Positions 10,735-20,064 of a stretch of DNA of 59,569 nt are shown here, piece by piece. The first letter of the stretch is position 1, and each line of letters opens with the position of its first letter. Location of the stretch: the NCBI GenBank assembly GCA_913778275.1, contig CAJYWN010000021.1, positions 1 through 59,569 of the forward strand. The letters run 5' to 3'. A program made the position numbers and the translations under genes. The DNA is from an uncultured Chryseobacterium sp. (GTDB lineage: Bacteria > Bacteroidota > Bacteroidia > Flavobacteriales > Weeksellaceae). The notes beneath the pieces are model-generated. The model saw nothing but the letters and a program-made list of their open reading frames with translations, did no database searches and was not told where the DNA came from.

Positions 10735-10767
10735 AAAAAAGGCTGTCTCGCAAAGGCAGCCTTTTTT
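10735..10767 (+). terminator. Terminator after paralog C
   Basis: AAAAAAGGCTG pairs with CAGCCTTTTTT around an 11-base loop and ends in T6. Its ascending arm and loop start (GGCTGTCTC) match the terminator after paralog B. Confidence 0.88.
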
Positions 10768-10894
10768 AATAAATGCTCTGCAAATATCCATAATTGATCA
10801 CTTTTATAAATCAGGAATAATCTGTTTTTGCGCAAAATGTTTATTCTACAATCTTTTTTTAACAATAATATAATTAAATTTTAAAATATTCTGT

Positions 10895-10902
10895 TATTTT
10901 TG
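10895..10902 (+). promoter_or_regulatory. -7 element (TATTTTTG) of paralog D
   Basis: Exact TAnnTTTG match 21 bases before the ATG at 10924 and downstream of the paralog C terminator. Confidence 0.6.
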
Positions 10903-10923
10903 CAGCAATCCTAATTCCTATCT

Positions 10924-13734
10924 ATGAAAAGATTTCTATTATCTTTCGTATTATTGTTTATTGGCATTAATACAGTCTTTGCGCAAAGAGATACAGACCA
11001 TTGGTTTGCCCCTTATTTTGACGTATCAAGTTCCAGTTATAACCATGCGTTATACTTCTCAACAGATTCCGTTACGCCATTCGAAGTTAAGATCTATAAT
11101 AACAATGCTGTTATTGGTACAGTTACCATCAGTAAAGGAGCACCGCAGACTTTCAATTTGAATACCAACGTTATAAGAACAGTAACCGCTTCTGCTGCGG
11201 GAGTTCCAAATAACATGGGAGTATATACAAAGGGAGACCGCCCCTATTTTGTTTCTCTCAGAGCTGCTGTAAGTTCACATGGTGAAATTATCACTTCTAA
11301 AGGCAAGGCCGGAATCGGAACAAAGTTCTACGCTGCGGCGACTCCTATTACAACCACCGGCTCGCAATATAATTTTACCACGGGCATTATGGCAACAGAA
11401 GATAACACAAGCGTTACCATATCCGGATACGATCCCAACGTACAGTTTACCAACATTCCCACTCCTACTCCTCTTACACTTACGGTTACCTTAAATAGAG
11501 GGCAATCTTATATTCTTACCGGAAATGGAGGTGTAGTTGCAAACAGGGAAGGCTTTATAGGGGCAAAAATAGAAGCTACCAAGCCCATTTCCGTAACCAA
11601 TGGAAATTCTAACGGTTTTTATGCTACGGGTAGTAACGATGGTTCCGACCTTATTATGGACCAGTCTGTGCCTACAGATCGTCTCGGCAATGAATTTGCC
11701 ATGGTGAAGAGTATTTCTACCAGCACATCAAACATGGAAGGCGGAATTGTAATAGGCACCGAAAACGGAACGGATATCTATCTGAATGATGCAACAACTC
11801 CTGTAGCAACCATTGATGAAGGAGAATACTACAGAATTTTGGCCAATCAATATAAAGATCAGGGCGGAGGCCATTCCAATCTGTATGTAAGAACTACAAA
11901 AAATGTTTATCTGTATCAGCTTGTGGGAGCAGGCTCTGCCAACAATACCGGAGGATATAATTATATACCGCCTTTAAACTGCTTCCTTCCGAGAAAAATT
12001 GATGAGATTGGAAATATCAATCTGATGCCGAATATCACATCAGCGATTAATTTAAAGCTTAATATTTTAACGGAAGCAGGCGCTGCCGTTACTGTGAACG
12101 GCGTTACCCCTACTGCAGCACAGGGACCTTATCCGCTTACCGGAAACTCACAGTGGGTAACGTATGCTATTACGGGAATTACCGGAAATGTAACAGTTAC
12201 CTCTACCAAAGCAGTAACTGCAGGAGTAAACGGAGGATACAGCACCGCAGGGTACGGCGGATATTTTGCAGGATTTTCCTCCATCCCTTTAATTGCAAAG
12301 CAAACGGGAGACTGTATTCCGGGGCTTGTGCTTGAAGTAGATGACAGCTATGAAACATACCAGTGGTATCTGAACGGAAATCCTATTGCAGGAGCAAACT
12401 CCAACAGCTATACGCCTACAGTTGCCGGAAATTACACTGTGAGAATTACTGTAGGTTCTTGTGCTCCGGCTACAACACCAATCTATAAAGTATATACCTG
12501 TCTTCATAACTCTACAAAAAGTCTTACTGTTTGTGAAGGATTCCAGGCGATTATTCCTGAATTTACAAACTCTACTCAAACATATGTACCCGGTACTGTA
12601 ACAATCGTTACGCCTCCTGCAAACGGGACGGCAGTGATTGATCCGAACGGAGTGATTATCTATACACCAAACTTTGGATTTGCGGGTACAGATACTATTG
12701 TTTACAAGTTCTGCGGGAACGATCCTGAATTTACGGACTGCGAACAGGTTACTTTAACGCTGACGGTCTCGGACAGTCCTACAGTAACTGATGCGACTTT
12801 AAGATCATGTTTCATCGCGTCAAACCCTGCAACAGCTTTGTTTAATCTAACAACTGCCCCTGTAACGAGTACTACCGGTGTTATAAAGCAATATTACCCA
12901 TCTCCTACCGACGCGCAGAACGGAACCAACGAAATCCAGAATCCTGCTACATATATAGCACCAAATGGAGTTGTTTTCATAAAAGTTAGCAATTCCAACG
13001 GATGTTTCAGAATAGCAAAAGTTACTTTAGTTGTTCTTCCGCCGGTATATTCAAGTGTCCTTCAAGATAAAATCATCTGTATGGAAGATACCACTACATT
13101 AGATGCAGGGACAGGGTTTGACGGGTATCAGTGGAGCACCGGAGCTACCACACAATCAATCAACAATATAACCGTAGGCACTTACTGGGTAGACCTGAAA
13201 ACAGGAGACTGTGTAACAAGACAGAATGTAAAAGTATACCCTTCTGAACAGCCGGTTATTTCAAACATTGAGATTACCAACAATACAGTTACAGTACATA
13301 CGATCGGGGGAACTGCACCTTACAGATATTCTTCAGACAATATCAACTGGCAGGATTCTAATATTTTCACGAATGTTCCACGTGGCAATACCGTTTTTTA
13401 TGTAAAAGACGATTATGGCTGTGATCCGATAACTGTAGAAGTTACTGTTCCGAATTTAATCAATGTTATCACACCTAATGGAGACGGGGTAAATGATATT
13501 CTGGATTACTCCGCATTAGCCTACAAAAAGAATTTTACATTTAATATTTTCGACCGTTACGGAAGTAAGATCCATGAAGGCAATAAATCTAATAGCTATA
13601 AATGGGATGGTGCCGTGGGAGGTAAAAAAGTGTCAACAGGTAATTATTGGTTCGATATAAGCTGGAACGAAACGAACAGCAAAAATACACCCATCAAGTA
13701 TTCCGGATGGATTATGGTAAAGAACAGAGAATAA
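10924..13734 (+). CDS. IgGFc-binding-like surface protein with type B T9SS domain (paralog D)
   Basis: This 936-residue twin of paralog C has the same module order. A signal peptide is followed by RDTDHWFAPYFDVSS, then an IgGFc-binding-like region to about residue 460, an Ig-like module (YETYQWYLNGNPIAGANSNS), beta-rich repeats (KQYYPSPTDAQNGTNEI) and a CHU_C type B T9SS domain from about residue 843. The first 30 nucleotides of the gene are identical to those of paralog B, while the rest of the protein is closest to paralog C. This points to sequence exchange within the array. Substitutions relative to C are spread over the protein, and no frame is broken. Extracellular binding is inferred from the domain type only. 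Confidence 0.86.
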   Translation: MKRFLLSFVLLFIGINTVFAQRDTDHWFAPYFDVSSSSYNHALYFSTDSVTPFEVKIYNNNAVIGTVTISKGAPQTFNLNTNVIRTVTASAAGVPNNMGVYTKGDRPYFVSLRAAVSSHGEIITSKGKAGIGTKFYAAATPITTTGSQYNFTTGIMATEDNTSVTISGYDPNVQFTNIPTPTPLTLTVTLNRGQSYILTGNGGVVANREGFIGAKIEATKPISVTNGNSNGFYATGSNDGSDLIMDQSVPTDRLGNEFAMVKSISTSTSNMEGGIVIGTENGTDIYLNDATTPVATIDEGEYYRILANQYKDQGGGHSNLYVRTTKNVYLYQLVGAGSANNTGGYNYIPPLNCFLPRKIDEIGNINLMPNITSAINLKLNILTEAGAAVTVNGVTPTAAQGPYPLTGNSQWVTYAITGITGNVTVTSTKAVTAGVNGGYSTAGYGGYFAGFSSIPLIAKQTGDCIPGLVLEVDDSYETYQWYLNGNPIAGANSNSYTPTVAGNYTVRITVGSCAPATTPIYKVYTCLHNSTKSLTVCEGFQAIIPEFTNSTQTYVPGTVTIVTPPANGTAVIDPNGVIIYTPNFGFAGTDTIVYKFCGNDPEFTDCEQVTLTLTVSDSPTVTDATLRSCFIASNPATALFNLTTAPVTSTTGVIKQYYPSPTDAQNGTNEIQNPATYIAPNGVVFIKVSNSNGCFRIAKVTLVVLPPVYSSVLQDKIICMEDTTTLDAGTGFDGYQWSTGATTQSINNITVGTYWVDLKTGDCVTRQNVKVYPSEQPVISNIEITNNTVTVHTIGGTAPYRYSSDNINWQDSNIFTNVPRGNTVFYVKDDYGCDPITVEVTVPNLINVITPNGDGVNDILDYSALAYKKNFTFNIFDRYGSKIHEGNKSNSYKWDGAVGGKKVSTGNYWFDISWNETNSKNTPIKYSGWIMVKNRE

Positions 13735-13757
13735 TTATTTATTAATTATAACTTTAG

Positions 13758-13789
13758 AAGAGACTGCCGTTAAACGCAGTCTCTTTTGT
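13758..13789 (+). terminator. Terminator after paralog D
   Basis: AAGAGACTGC pairs perfectly with GCAGTCTCTT around an 8-base loop, followed by a T-rich tail. Confidence 0.85.
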
Positions 13790-13871
13790 TTTATCTTAAT
13801 TAATGACTGAAAAACATGACAGTATGAGGTTTATTTTGTTTATTTTCAGTAAATCAATTATATATTATTAT

Positions 13872-13879
13872 TAAATTTG
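13872..13879 (+). promoter_or_regulatory. -7 element (TAAATTTG) of paralog E
   Basis: Exact TAnnTTTG match 19 bases before the ATG at 13899. Confidence 0.55.
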
Positions 13880-13898
13880 TAATAAAGGTAATAACTTA

Positions 13899-16800
13899 AT
13901 GAAAAAAATTCTATCTATTCTATTTATATTTTATTTTTTCACCTCTGTGTTTTCTCAATTAGACAGAGAACACTGGTTTGCACCTATGGTAGATAGAACA
14001 GGAAATGCAAATCCTTATCAAAGACTCTATCTTTCTACCAACCGCATTACTCCCTTCCCTGTAAGCATATACAACAATAATGCAGTAATTGCTACCGTAA
14101 CAATCAGCAAAGGAAATCCACAGAAAATTGACATTCCGAGGGACATGATTATTACCACACAGCAGACCGATCTTTTTACCACTACCACTAAGGGCCTGAA
14201 TGTAAAAGCGGAATTTCCCTTTTATGCCAACCTTAGATTTTCAGTCTATAACCATGCTGAAATTATAACTTCCAAAGGAATTCCTTCGACCGGAAAGCTT
14301 TTCTACGCAGCGAATGCTCCCATTACAGTGAGTAACAGCATCCTGAATTTCATGACTAGTATTTTGGCAACGGAAGACAATACAACCGTTACCGTTTCGG
14401 GATACAAGCCCGGCGTACAGTTTTCTAATGGGACCACCGGCATCACTAATCCTACAATAACTTTTACTTTAAACAAAGGACAATCATATATCATCGATGG
14501 AATTGGAAACATTCCAGGGAATTTCGACGGTTTTATCGGAGCAAAGATCGTTTCAAACAAACCGGTAAATGTTACAAATGGTAACTTCAACGGACAGTAT
14601 GCCGGAAATTTTGACAGCAGCTCTGATATCCTTATGGATCAGGCTGTTCCGGTGGAAAGACTTGGAAACGAATTTGCATTGGTAAAAGGTAACGGAACCC
14701 TTGCTTCCAATATGGAAGGAGCACTTGTAATTGCTACCGAAAATAACACTGAAATACGCGTTAACAACGAATTACTACCGATCGCCACACTAAATATCGG
14801 TCAGTACTTCATGATTCCAGGTTCAAAATACCAGCTGCAGGGAAATGATCACTACAACCTGTATATCAGAACCTCAAAAAATGCCTACGTTTATCAGGTC
14901 CTTGCAGGTGCAAGCAATGCAGGAAACGAAATTGCAACCGGTGGATTCAACTTTATTCCGGCTCTGAACTGTTATCTTCCTAAACAAATTAACGAGCTTG
15001 GCCTTATCAATGAAAATTTTGTTTTTTCAAATGGAAATCCAAATGGAATTTTAAATATTCCCACGAAGCTAAACCTCATTACAGAACGGGGTGCCGTGGT
15101 TACTGTAAACGGAACTACACCTCCTGCTACAACAGGACCATTTAATATGACGGGAACAAATAATTGGGTTACCTATGGCATTCCCAACACAACCGGCACC
15201 ATAACAGTTGTATCTTCCAAGGCTATAACAGCAGGAATTACAGCAGGAAGCGACGCGGTTGGTTACGGAGGTTTCTTTGCCGGATTTCCTACGCAGCCGG
15301 TTATTCTGAAAACAGGTGGAGATTGCGCTCCAGGTATTATTCTCACCGTAGATCCTATTATTTATGATACATATCAATGGTACAACAACGGAGTTTTAAT
15401 TCCCGGCGCTACGGGTCCTTCAATATCTCCTACTCAGTCGGGATATTACACCTGCTCCGTTACCATGGGAAGCTGTGCCCCGTTGATAACAGAACAATTT
15501 AAGGTACTTAACTGTACAAAACTTTCATCGGCGACCGTGGATATCTGCAATTCTAAAATAATTACGCCTGCATTTACCGCTTCAGCACAAACACCTGTCC
15601 CCTCTACAGTATCTATACTTAATACACCAGCGCTAGGAACAGCAACAGTAAATCCTGCAACAGGAGCCATAACATACACAGTAACAAACCCCGGAACGAC
15701 GGCAACTGATACTTTTACCTATACTTTCTGCGGAAATGACCCTGTCTTTACCGACTGTGAGACTGTAACCGTTACCATTAATATTCAGGCCCTTATCGTA
15801 AATAATGCTGCCCTTACTGTGTGCAGCAACGCTTCCAGTCAGGGAGTTTTTAATTTAACATCTGCCAATGTCACCAGCAATTCTCCTGTTACCATTACAT
15901 ATTATCCGTCATTAACTGATGCACAGAATGAAACGCCGGCAGCACTGATAGCAACACCGGCCAATTATACTGCAGCAAATGGGACAATTGTATATGCAGT
16001 CGTAAAAAATAACCTCGGCTGTAAAGCCATTGCACAGATTACTCTTAACCTGTATCCTTTCGCCACCATTATTAATAATTATACAGGAACATTCTGTGAT
16101 GACAATCTTGATGGTGTAGTTAATGTTATTTTGTCCAATGTTACTCCTCTTGTATTATCGAACCCAACATATTTTCCAAGTGTAAGATATTATGCGAATA
16201 TAACAGATGCAAATGCTGGCAATAATACTACCCTCCCTAATAACTGGTCTTATACAGGCCCCACAACGATTTATATAAGAGTAGACTCACCAGATGGATG
16301 CGCACCCGTAGTGAAACCGCTCAATTTTACGATCGGCTCTAAAATTCCACTGACGAATGCCACATATTTTGAAACCATTTGTGATGATAATCTCGACGGT
16401 TCCAAAATAATTGATTTACTGCCTTATATCAGTCAGTTTACTCCCGACCCTGCAGTAACGGCTACTTTCTTTGCTACCCAGCTGAATGCGCAGAATAACA
16501 CTGCACCGCTTACGAACCCTGTTAATATTAACGGTCTGCAGACGATATATATACGATTTGAAAAGCCCGGCGCCTGTCCTAATATAGCTTCCCTTACGAT
16601 TAACCTAAAAACACCTAAGCACTCCGATGTTTTGGTAAGCAAAGTGGTTTGCCCTCAAACAAAAACCACTTTAGATGCCGGTCCCGGTTTTACAAGCTAT
16701 TTATGGAGTACCGGTGCTACGACTTCTTCCATCAGCAATGTAGGTCCTGGCAACTATTGGGTTGATCTAACTTTTGACGGCTGTACCTACCGGCAGAATA

Positions 16801-17303
16801 TAACAGTAACGGAAGCTGTCCTTCCAATCATCAGTACTATTGAAATAAATGGAAGCACGGTAACTATAGGTGTAAATGGCGGAACTCCTCCTTATGAATA
16901 TTCAATAGACGGAACAAACTGGCAAAACTCCAATGTTTTCATGAATGTCCCGCGTGGGAATTATATTGCTTATGTACGAGATGCTACCCGATGTGATGAG
17001 GTAACACAATCCTTTGTTATCATTAACCTCATCAACACCATAACACCGAATTTTGATGGCTATAATGACGCCATAGATTATTCTTCATTAATGGGTAAAG
17101 ACAATATTGTATTCAGAATATTCGACAGATATGGTGCCGAAATTTTTAAAGGAGATCGTGCGAACCGATTCATTTGGGATGGCAAAATCAAAGGAGGAAG
17201 ACCAATAAATACTGCAACTTACTGGTATTTCATAAGCTGGACTGAATCTAAAGGAACCACAACGGTAAAATACACAAGCTGGCTGCTGGTTAAAAATTAT
17301 TGA
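13899..17303 (+). CDS. IgGFc-binding-like surface protein with type B T9SS domain (paralog E)
   Basis: This is the longest member of the array, at 1134 residues. The signal peptide is followed by LDREHWFAPMVDRTG and an IgGFc-binding-like region (KPVNVTNGNFNGQY, MDQAVPVERLGNEFALVKG, NAYVYQVLAGAS). It then has an Ig-like module (YQWYNNGVLIPGATG) and several beta-rich repeats, including the module with FCDDNLDGVVNVIL that it shares with paralog A. The CHU_C domain starts near residue 1042 as NTITPNFDGYNDAIDYS. The usual NGDG is NFDG here, a variant at a normally conserved spot, but the rest of the type B signal (FDRYG, WDGK, YWYFISW) is intact. No clear terminator follows within the next 160 bases. 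Confidence 0.85.
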   Translation: MKKILSILFIFYFFTSVFSQLDREHWFAPMVDRTGNANPYQRLYLSTNRITPFPVSIYNNNAVIATVTISKGNPQKIDIPRDMIITTQQTDLFTTTTKGLNVKAEFPFYANLRFSVYNHAEIITSKGIPSTGKLFYAANAPITVSNSILNFMTSILATEDNTTVTVSGYKPGVQFSNGTTGITNPTITFTLNKGQSYIIDGIGNIPGNFDGFIGAKIVSNKPVNVTNGNFNGQYAGNFDSSSDILMDQAVPVERLGNEFALVKGNGTLASNMEGALVIATENNTEIRVNNELLPIATLNIGQYFMIPGSKYQLQGNDHYNLYIRTSKNAYVYQVLAGASNAGNEIATGGFNFIPALNCYLPKQINELGLINENFVFSNGNPNGILNIPTKLNLITERGAVVTVNGTTPPATTGPFNMTGTNNWVTYGIPNTTGTITVVSSKAITAGITAGSDAVGYGGFFAGFPTQPVILKTGGDCAPGIILTVDPIIYDTYQWYNNGVLIPGATGPSISPTQSGYYTCSVTMGSCAPLITEQFKVLNCTKLSSATVDICNSKIITPAFTASAQTPVPSTVSILNTPALGTATVNPATGAITYTVTNPGTTATDTFTYTFCGNDPVFTDCETVTVTINIQALIVNNAALTVCSNASSQGVFNLTSANVTSNSPVTITYYPSLTDAQNETPAALIATPANYTAANGTIVYAVVKNNLGCKAIAQITLNLYPFATIINNYTGTFCDDNLDGVVNVILSNVTPLVLSNPTYFPSVRYYANITDANAGNNTTLPNNWSYTGPTTIYIRVDSPDGCAPVVKPLNFTIGSKIPLTNATYFETICDDNLDGSKIIDLLPYISQFTPDPAVTATFFATQLNAQNNTAPLTNPVNINGLQTIYIRFEKPGACPNIASLTINLKTPKHSDVLVSKVVCPQTKTTLDAGPGFTSYLWSTGATTSSISNVGPGNYWVDLTFDGCTYRQNITVTEAVLPIISTIEINGSTVTIGVNGGTPPYEYSIDGTNWQNSNVFMNVPRGNYIAYVRDATRCDEVTQSFVIINLINTITPNFDGYNDAIDYSSLMGKDNIVFRIFDRYGAEIFKGDRANRFIWDGKIKGGRPINTATYWYFISWTESKGTTTVKYTSWLLVKNY

Positions 17304-17446
17304 TTTCAGAATCTATAGCACCTGTTTTTGTTTGATTTAACCAAAAATGATTATTTATAACATTCATTAACAATTTTACAGTAAAGTTTAATATAATTTT
17401 AACCTGTTTCACTACTAAAATAGGTATAAATTGATGCATTTCTGCG

Positions 17447-17454
17447 TAATTTTG
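17447..17454 (+). promoter_or_regulatory. -7 element (TAATTTTG)
   Basis: Exact TAnnTTTG match 11 bases before the ATG at 17465, giving a very short predicted leader. The 160-base spacer after paralog E shows no other feature. Confidence 0.55.
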
Positions 17455-17464
17455 CTGCAGTTAT

Positions 17465-18253
17465 ATGAAGAATCTATTTACTTTATTGCTGTTGGTTTTT
17501 CTGGCAAAAATTAACGCTCAAACGTACTCCGGTGAAGTTTTTCTAAGAGACAACTCCGTTTTATATCTCAATCAGGTATATGTTACCAATCTTACTATGC
17601 AGAAGACCGTTCTCAGTGATTATAATGGTGACTTCACCATTTCTGCCAATGCAGGAGATATTATCCGTTTTACATCCATCGTTACAGAAAGAAAAGATAT
17701 CAAAATAACTCCGCAGATGACTGGACAGAAAAATTTAATTGAATTAAAAATTGCCTATCATGATATTCAGGAAGTGGTAATCAACAGATTCAAGCCCACC
17801 GGTAATCTAAAATATGACGTAAATGCCCTGAAAAAAGAAGATAAAGCACTTGCTATCAAAAAAGTAATCGGTCTTCCTGAACCGAAAGGCGATGGTACTC
17901 CTCCTCAACTTCCGGTGGCTGGACTTAGAGACGGAGGCCTTACCTTCAGCCTGGAAAGTATTTATGATATTCTTTCCGGCGAGCGGAAGAAAAAACAACG
18001 CTACATGGCATATGAAAGAATGAATAACTCCGTTGTACAGATCAAGAATTATTTAGGAAAAGATTATTTCACCAGGTTTAAGATCCCTGAAAACCTTATT
18101 GATAATTTCCTTCAGTTCGTTTACACTTCAGAAAATATTGAGCCCTATATTATGGCGGGTAATTTTGAAGCAGTAAAAATCCCTATCGAAAAATATCTGC
18201 CGATCTATCAGCGAAGGCTTAGAAATTCAAATCTTCAGGAAATTGTAAAATAA
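17465..18253 (+). CDS. Secreted CarboxypepD_reg-like domain protein
   Basis: The 262-residue protein begins with a signal peptide ending in KINAQ. Residues about 20-105 look like a carboxypeptidase-regulatory-like beta-sandwich: YSGEVFLRDNSVLYLNQVYV, then LSDYNGDFTISANAGDIIRF and IELKIAYHDIQEVVI. The rest is charged, without membrane segments or recognisable motifs (KVIGLPEPKGDGTPPQLPVAG near residue 138). No T9SS tail is visible, so it is probably periplasmic or attached to the outer membrane by another route. I do not recognise a specific function. It stands alone between the large paralogs and the small secreted protein family. Confidence 0.7.
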   Translation: MKNLFTLLLLVFLAKINAQTYSGEVFLRDNSVLYLNQVYVTNLTMQKTVLSDYNGDFTISANAGDIIRFTSIVTERKDIKITPQMTGQKNLIELKIAYHDIQEVVINRFKPTGNLKYDVNALKKEDKALAIKKVIGLPEPKGDGTPPQLPVAGLRDGGLTFSLESIYDILSGERKKKQRYMAYERMNNSVVQIKNYLGKDYFTRFKIPENLIDNFLQFVYTSENIEPYIMAGNFEAVKIPIEKYLPIYQRRLRNSNLQEIVK

Positions 18254-18398
18254 TTTAGGCTAAAATCTTATGGTAAATTACAATATAATTTAAATTATTT
18301 TTAATTTTATCACCATTGAGTGCCTTACACATAAAGTATCACTATTTACGTTATATGATTTGACACTTCTATCAAATAACAACTTTTAATATCAATGA

Positions 18399-19187
18399 AT
18401 GAAGAAGATTTTTTTGATTTTCAGCGCTATTTTTTTTGTGAATTTTTCTGCCCAGCAAAAAGGCAAGGATTACAGTGATATTTTAAAAAGCAAAAACATA
18501 TACGAAATCAATGCTTTTCTGAGAGATGCTCATCCTGATGATCCCAGAAGATCCGTACTGAAACCCAGGGTTATGGAAATGATGAAGGACTACATCAAAA
18601 ATGCCAAACCCGGCGATACAAAGGTAAAACAGATGCAGGACTGGCTTGCGATGCTGAAAAGAAGGCCTTCTACGAAAATATCTTTTGAAGAGATGAATGC
18701 CAATATCAAGAAAAAGCAGATCGCGAAGTATCAGAAAGAACTGCAGGTTGGCCAGGCTGCGGTGGTATATACTCCAAGCAATCCTCAAAATGTATATATA
18801 GCGCCCGCCACCACTACTCCTTCCGCTGCACCAGCTGCAATCCCCGATGCCGAAGCTTCGGAGTTTAATATGCTGATGGCAGACAATCCCGTAGAGCACA
18901 AAAATAAAACGGTAAAAATATTAAATTCACTTTTTGATAATGATCCGAATGCCAAAGAATGCATCGTAATGATCGAAAATAAATCTGACTGCAATATTAT
19001 CGTGCGAATGGAAGGCATCGGCACTACCAAATACAGGCTTCCGGTTCCTGCACACGGAGACAACTCCCTGGTTGTGCAGAAAGGGGATTATCTTTTCACG
19101 AGTGTTGTCTGCGGAGCACAATATGCATCCCAGAAAACCATACAGAAGCCTTTAATGGTTGCTCTGGGAAGTTCCTCAAAGAAATAA
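18399..19187 (+). CDS. Secreted protein of a three-member local family (member 1)
   Basis: This 262-residue secreted protein has a signal peptide (MKKIFLIFSAIFFVNFSAQ). ATG 18399 is chosen over the out-of-frame ATG at 18395. The N-terminal region (KNIYEINAFLRDAHPDDPRRSVLKPR) is shared with the protein at 20065. A low-complexity Pro/Ala/Thr linker near residues 135-150 leads to a C-terminal beta-rich domain of about 100 residues (NKTVKILNSLFDND ... NKSDCNIIVRMEG ... VPAHGDNSLVVQKGDYLF ... VCGAQY). That domain recurs in the products at 20065 and 20739. No enzymatic motif is visible and the function is unknown. It lacks a lipobox, unlike the other two members. Confidence 0.7.
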   Translation: MKKIFLIFSAIFFVNFSAQQKGKDYSDILKSKNIYEINAFLRDAHPDDPRRSVLKPRVMEMMKDYIKNAKPGDTKVKQMQDWLAMLKRRPSTKISFEEMNANIKKKQIAKYQKELQVGQAAVVYTPSNPQNVYIAPATTTPSAAPAAIPDAEASEFNMLMADNPVEHKNKTVKILNSLFDNDPNAKECIVMIENKSDCNIIVRMEGIGTTKYRLPVPAHGDNSLVVQKGDYLFTSVVCGAQYASQKTIQKPLMVALGSSSKK

Positions 19188-19224
19188 TTTCTCCCGATTT
19201 AAATAAAGATTTTACAAATTTTGC

Positions 19225-19232
19225 TATTTTTG
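19225..19232 (+). promoter_or_regulatory. -7 element (TATTTTTG) of trmB
   Basis: Exact TAnnTTTG match 20 bases before the trmB ATG. Confidence 0.5.
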
Positions 19233-19252
19233 CAGGATTTTAGAACTGTTGC

Positions 19253-19930
19253 ATGGGTAAAAATAAATTAGCAAGATTTGCAGAAAACAAAATATTACCA
19301 AACGTTGTTCAGCCAACAAGAGAAGAGGCACTGAACGGCTTTAACCTTAAAGGAAAATGGAGGACGGAATTCTTTAAAAACGATCATCCCATTGTTCTTG
19401 AATTGGGTTGCGGTAAAGGAGAATACACCGTAGGACTTGCAAAGGCATTTCCTGAAAAAAACTTTATAGGTATTGACGTGAAAGGAGCAAGATTCTGGTT
19501 TGGTGCTAAGGAAGCTCACGAAACCGGCATGCAGAATGTTGCATTTCTGAGAACCCAGATCGAGCTGGTTGATTACTTTTTTGGTGAAAATGAAGTAGAC
19601 GAAATCTGGATTACGTTTCCGGATCCGCAGATCAAATACAAACGTACCAAGCACAGGCTTACCCATCCTGATTTTTTAGACCGGTATAAAAAATTCCTGA
19701 AACCGGGCGGAATAATTCATCTGAAGACCGATTCTGAATTCCTTCACGGATATACACTTGGCTTTCTACAAGGAGCAGGATATGAGATCATTACGGCGCA
19801 TCATGATATTTACGGAGCTCCAGAGTACAATCCGGGTACACCGCATTTAAGGGACATCAGAACATACTATGAAGAATTATTTTCTGCTAAAGGCAAAACA
19901 ATTACCTATATTAAATTTCGAATTAATTAA
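19253..19930 (+). CDS. trmB: tRNA (guanine-N7-)-methyltransferase
   Basis: TrmB uses S-adenosylmethionine to make m7G46 in the variable loop of tRNAs. The 225-residue product has the Rossmann SAM-binding motif LELGCGKGEYTVGLA near residues 47-61. It also has the family signature for the catalytic region (ITFPDPQIKYKRTKHRLTHPDFL, about residues 120-142) and the C-terminal TPHLRDIRTYYEELF. It is a soluble cytosolic enzyme of normal size. It sits inside a group of small related secreted proteins, which seems unrelated to its function. The start is supported by the -7 element at 19225. Confidence 0.96.
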   Translation: MGKNKLARFAENKILPNVVQPTREEALNGFNLKGKWRTEFFKNDHPIVLELGCGKGEYTVGLAKAFPEKNFIGIDVKGARFWFGAKEAHETGMQNVAFLRTQIELVDYFFGENEVDEIWITFPDPQIKYKRTKHRLTHPDFLDRYKKFLKPGGIIHLKTDSEFLHGYTLGFLQGAGYEIITAHHDIYGAPEYNPGTPHLRDIRTYYEELFSAKGKTITYIKFRIN

Positions 19931-20064
19931 ACACTAAACTGATGAAAAAAAAGCCTTACATTACAAGTTTTCAGTTTATTATAGTTTAGCTATAGCAGCA
20001 CCTTTCATAAGATTATAATTATATTCTTATGTATCTTTTATATAAAAACACATTGAAATAAGGT

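Noticed and set aside
17304..17446. Possible small RNA or short gene in the spacer after paralog E
   Set aside because: The sequence is AT-rich without a hairpin terminator or an open frame with plausible signal or start.
18483..18899. 138-residue open frame on the minus strand
   Set aside because: It is antisense to the secreted protein at 18399, with Cys/His/Arg-rich nonsense composition and no start context.
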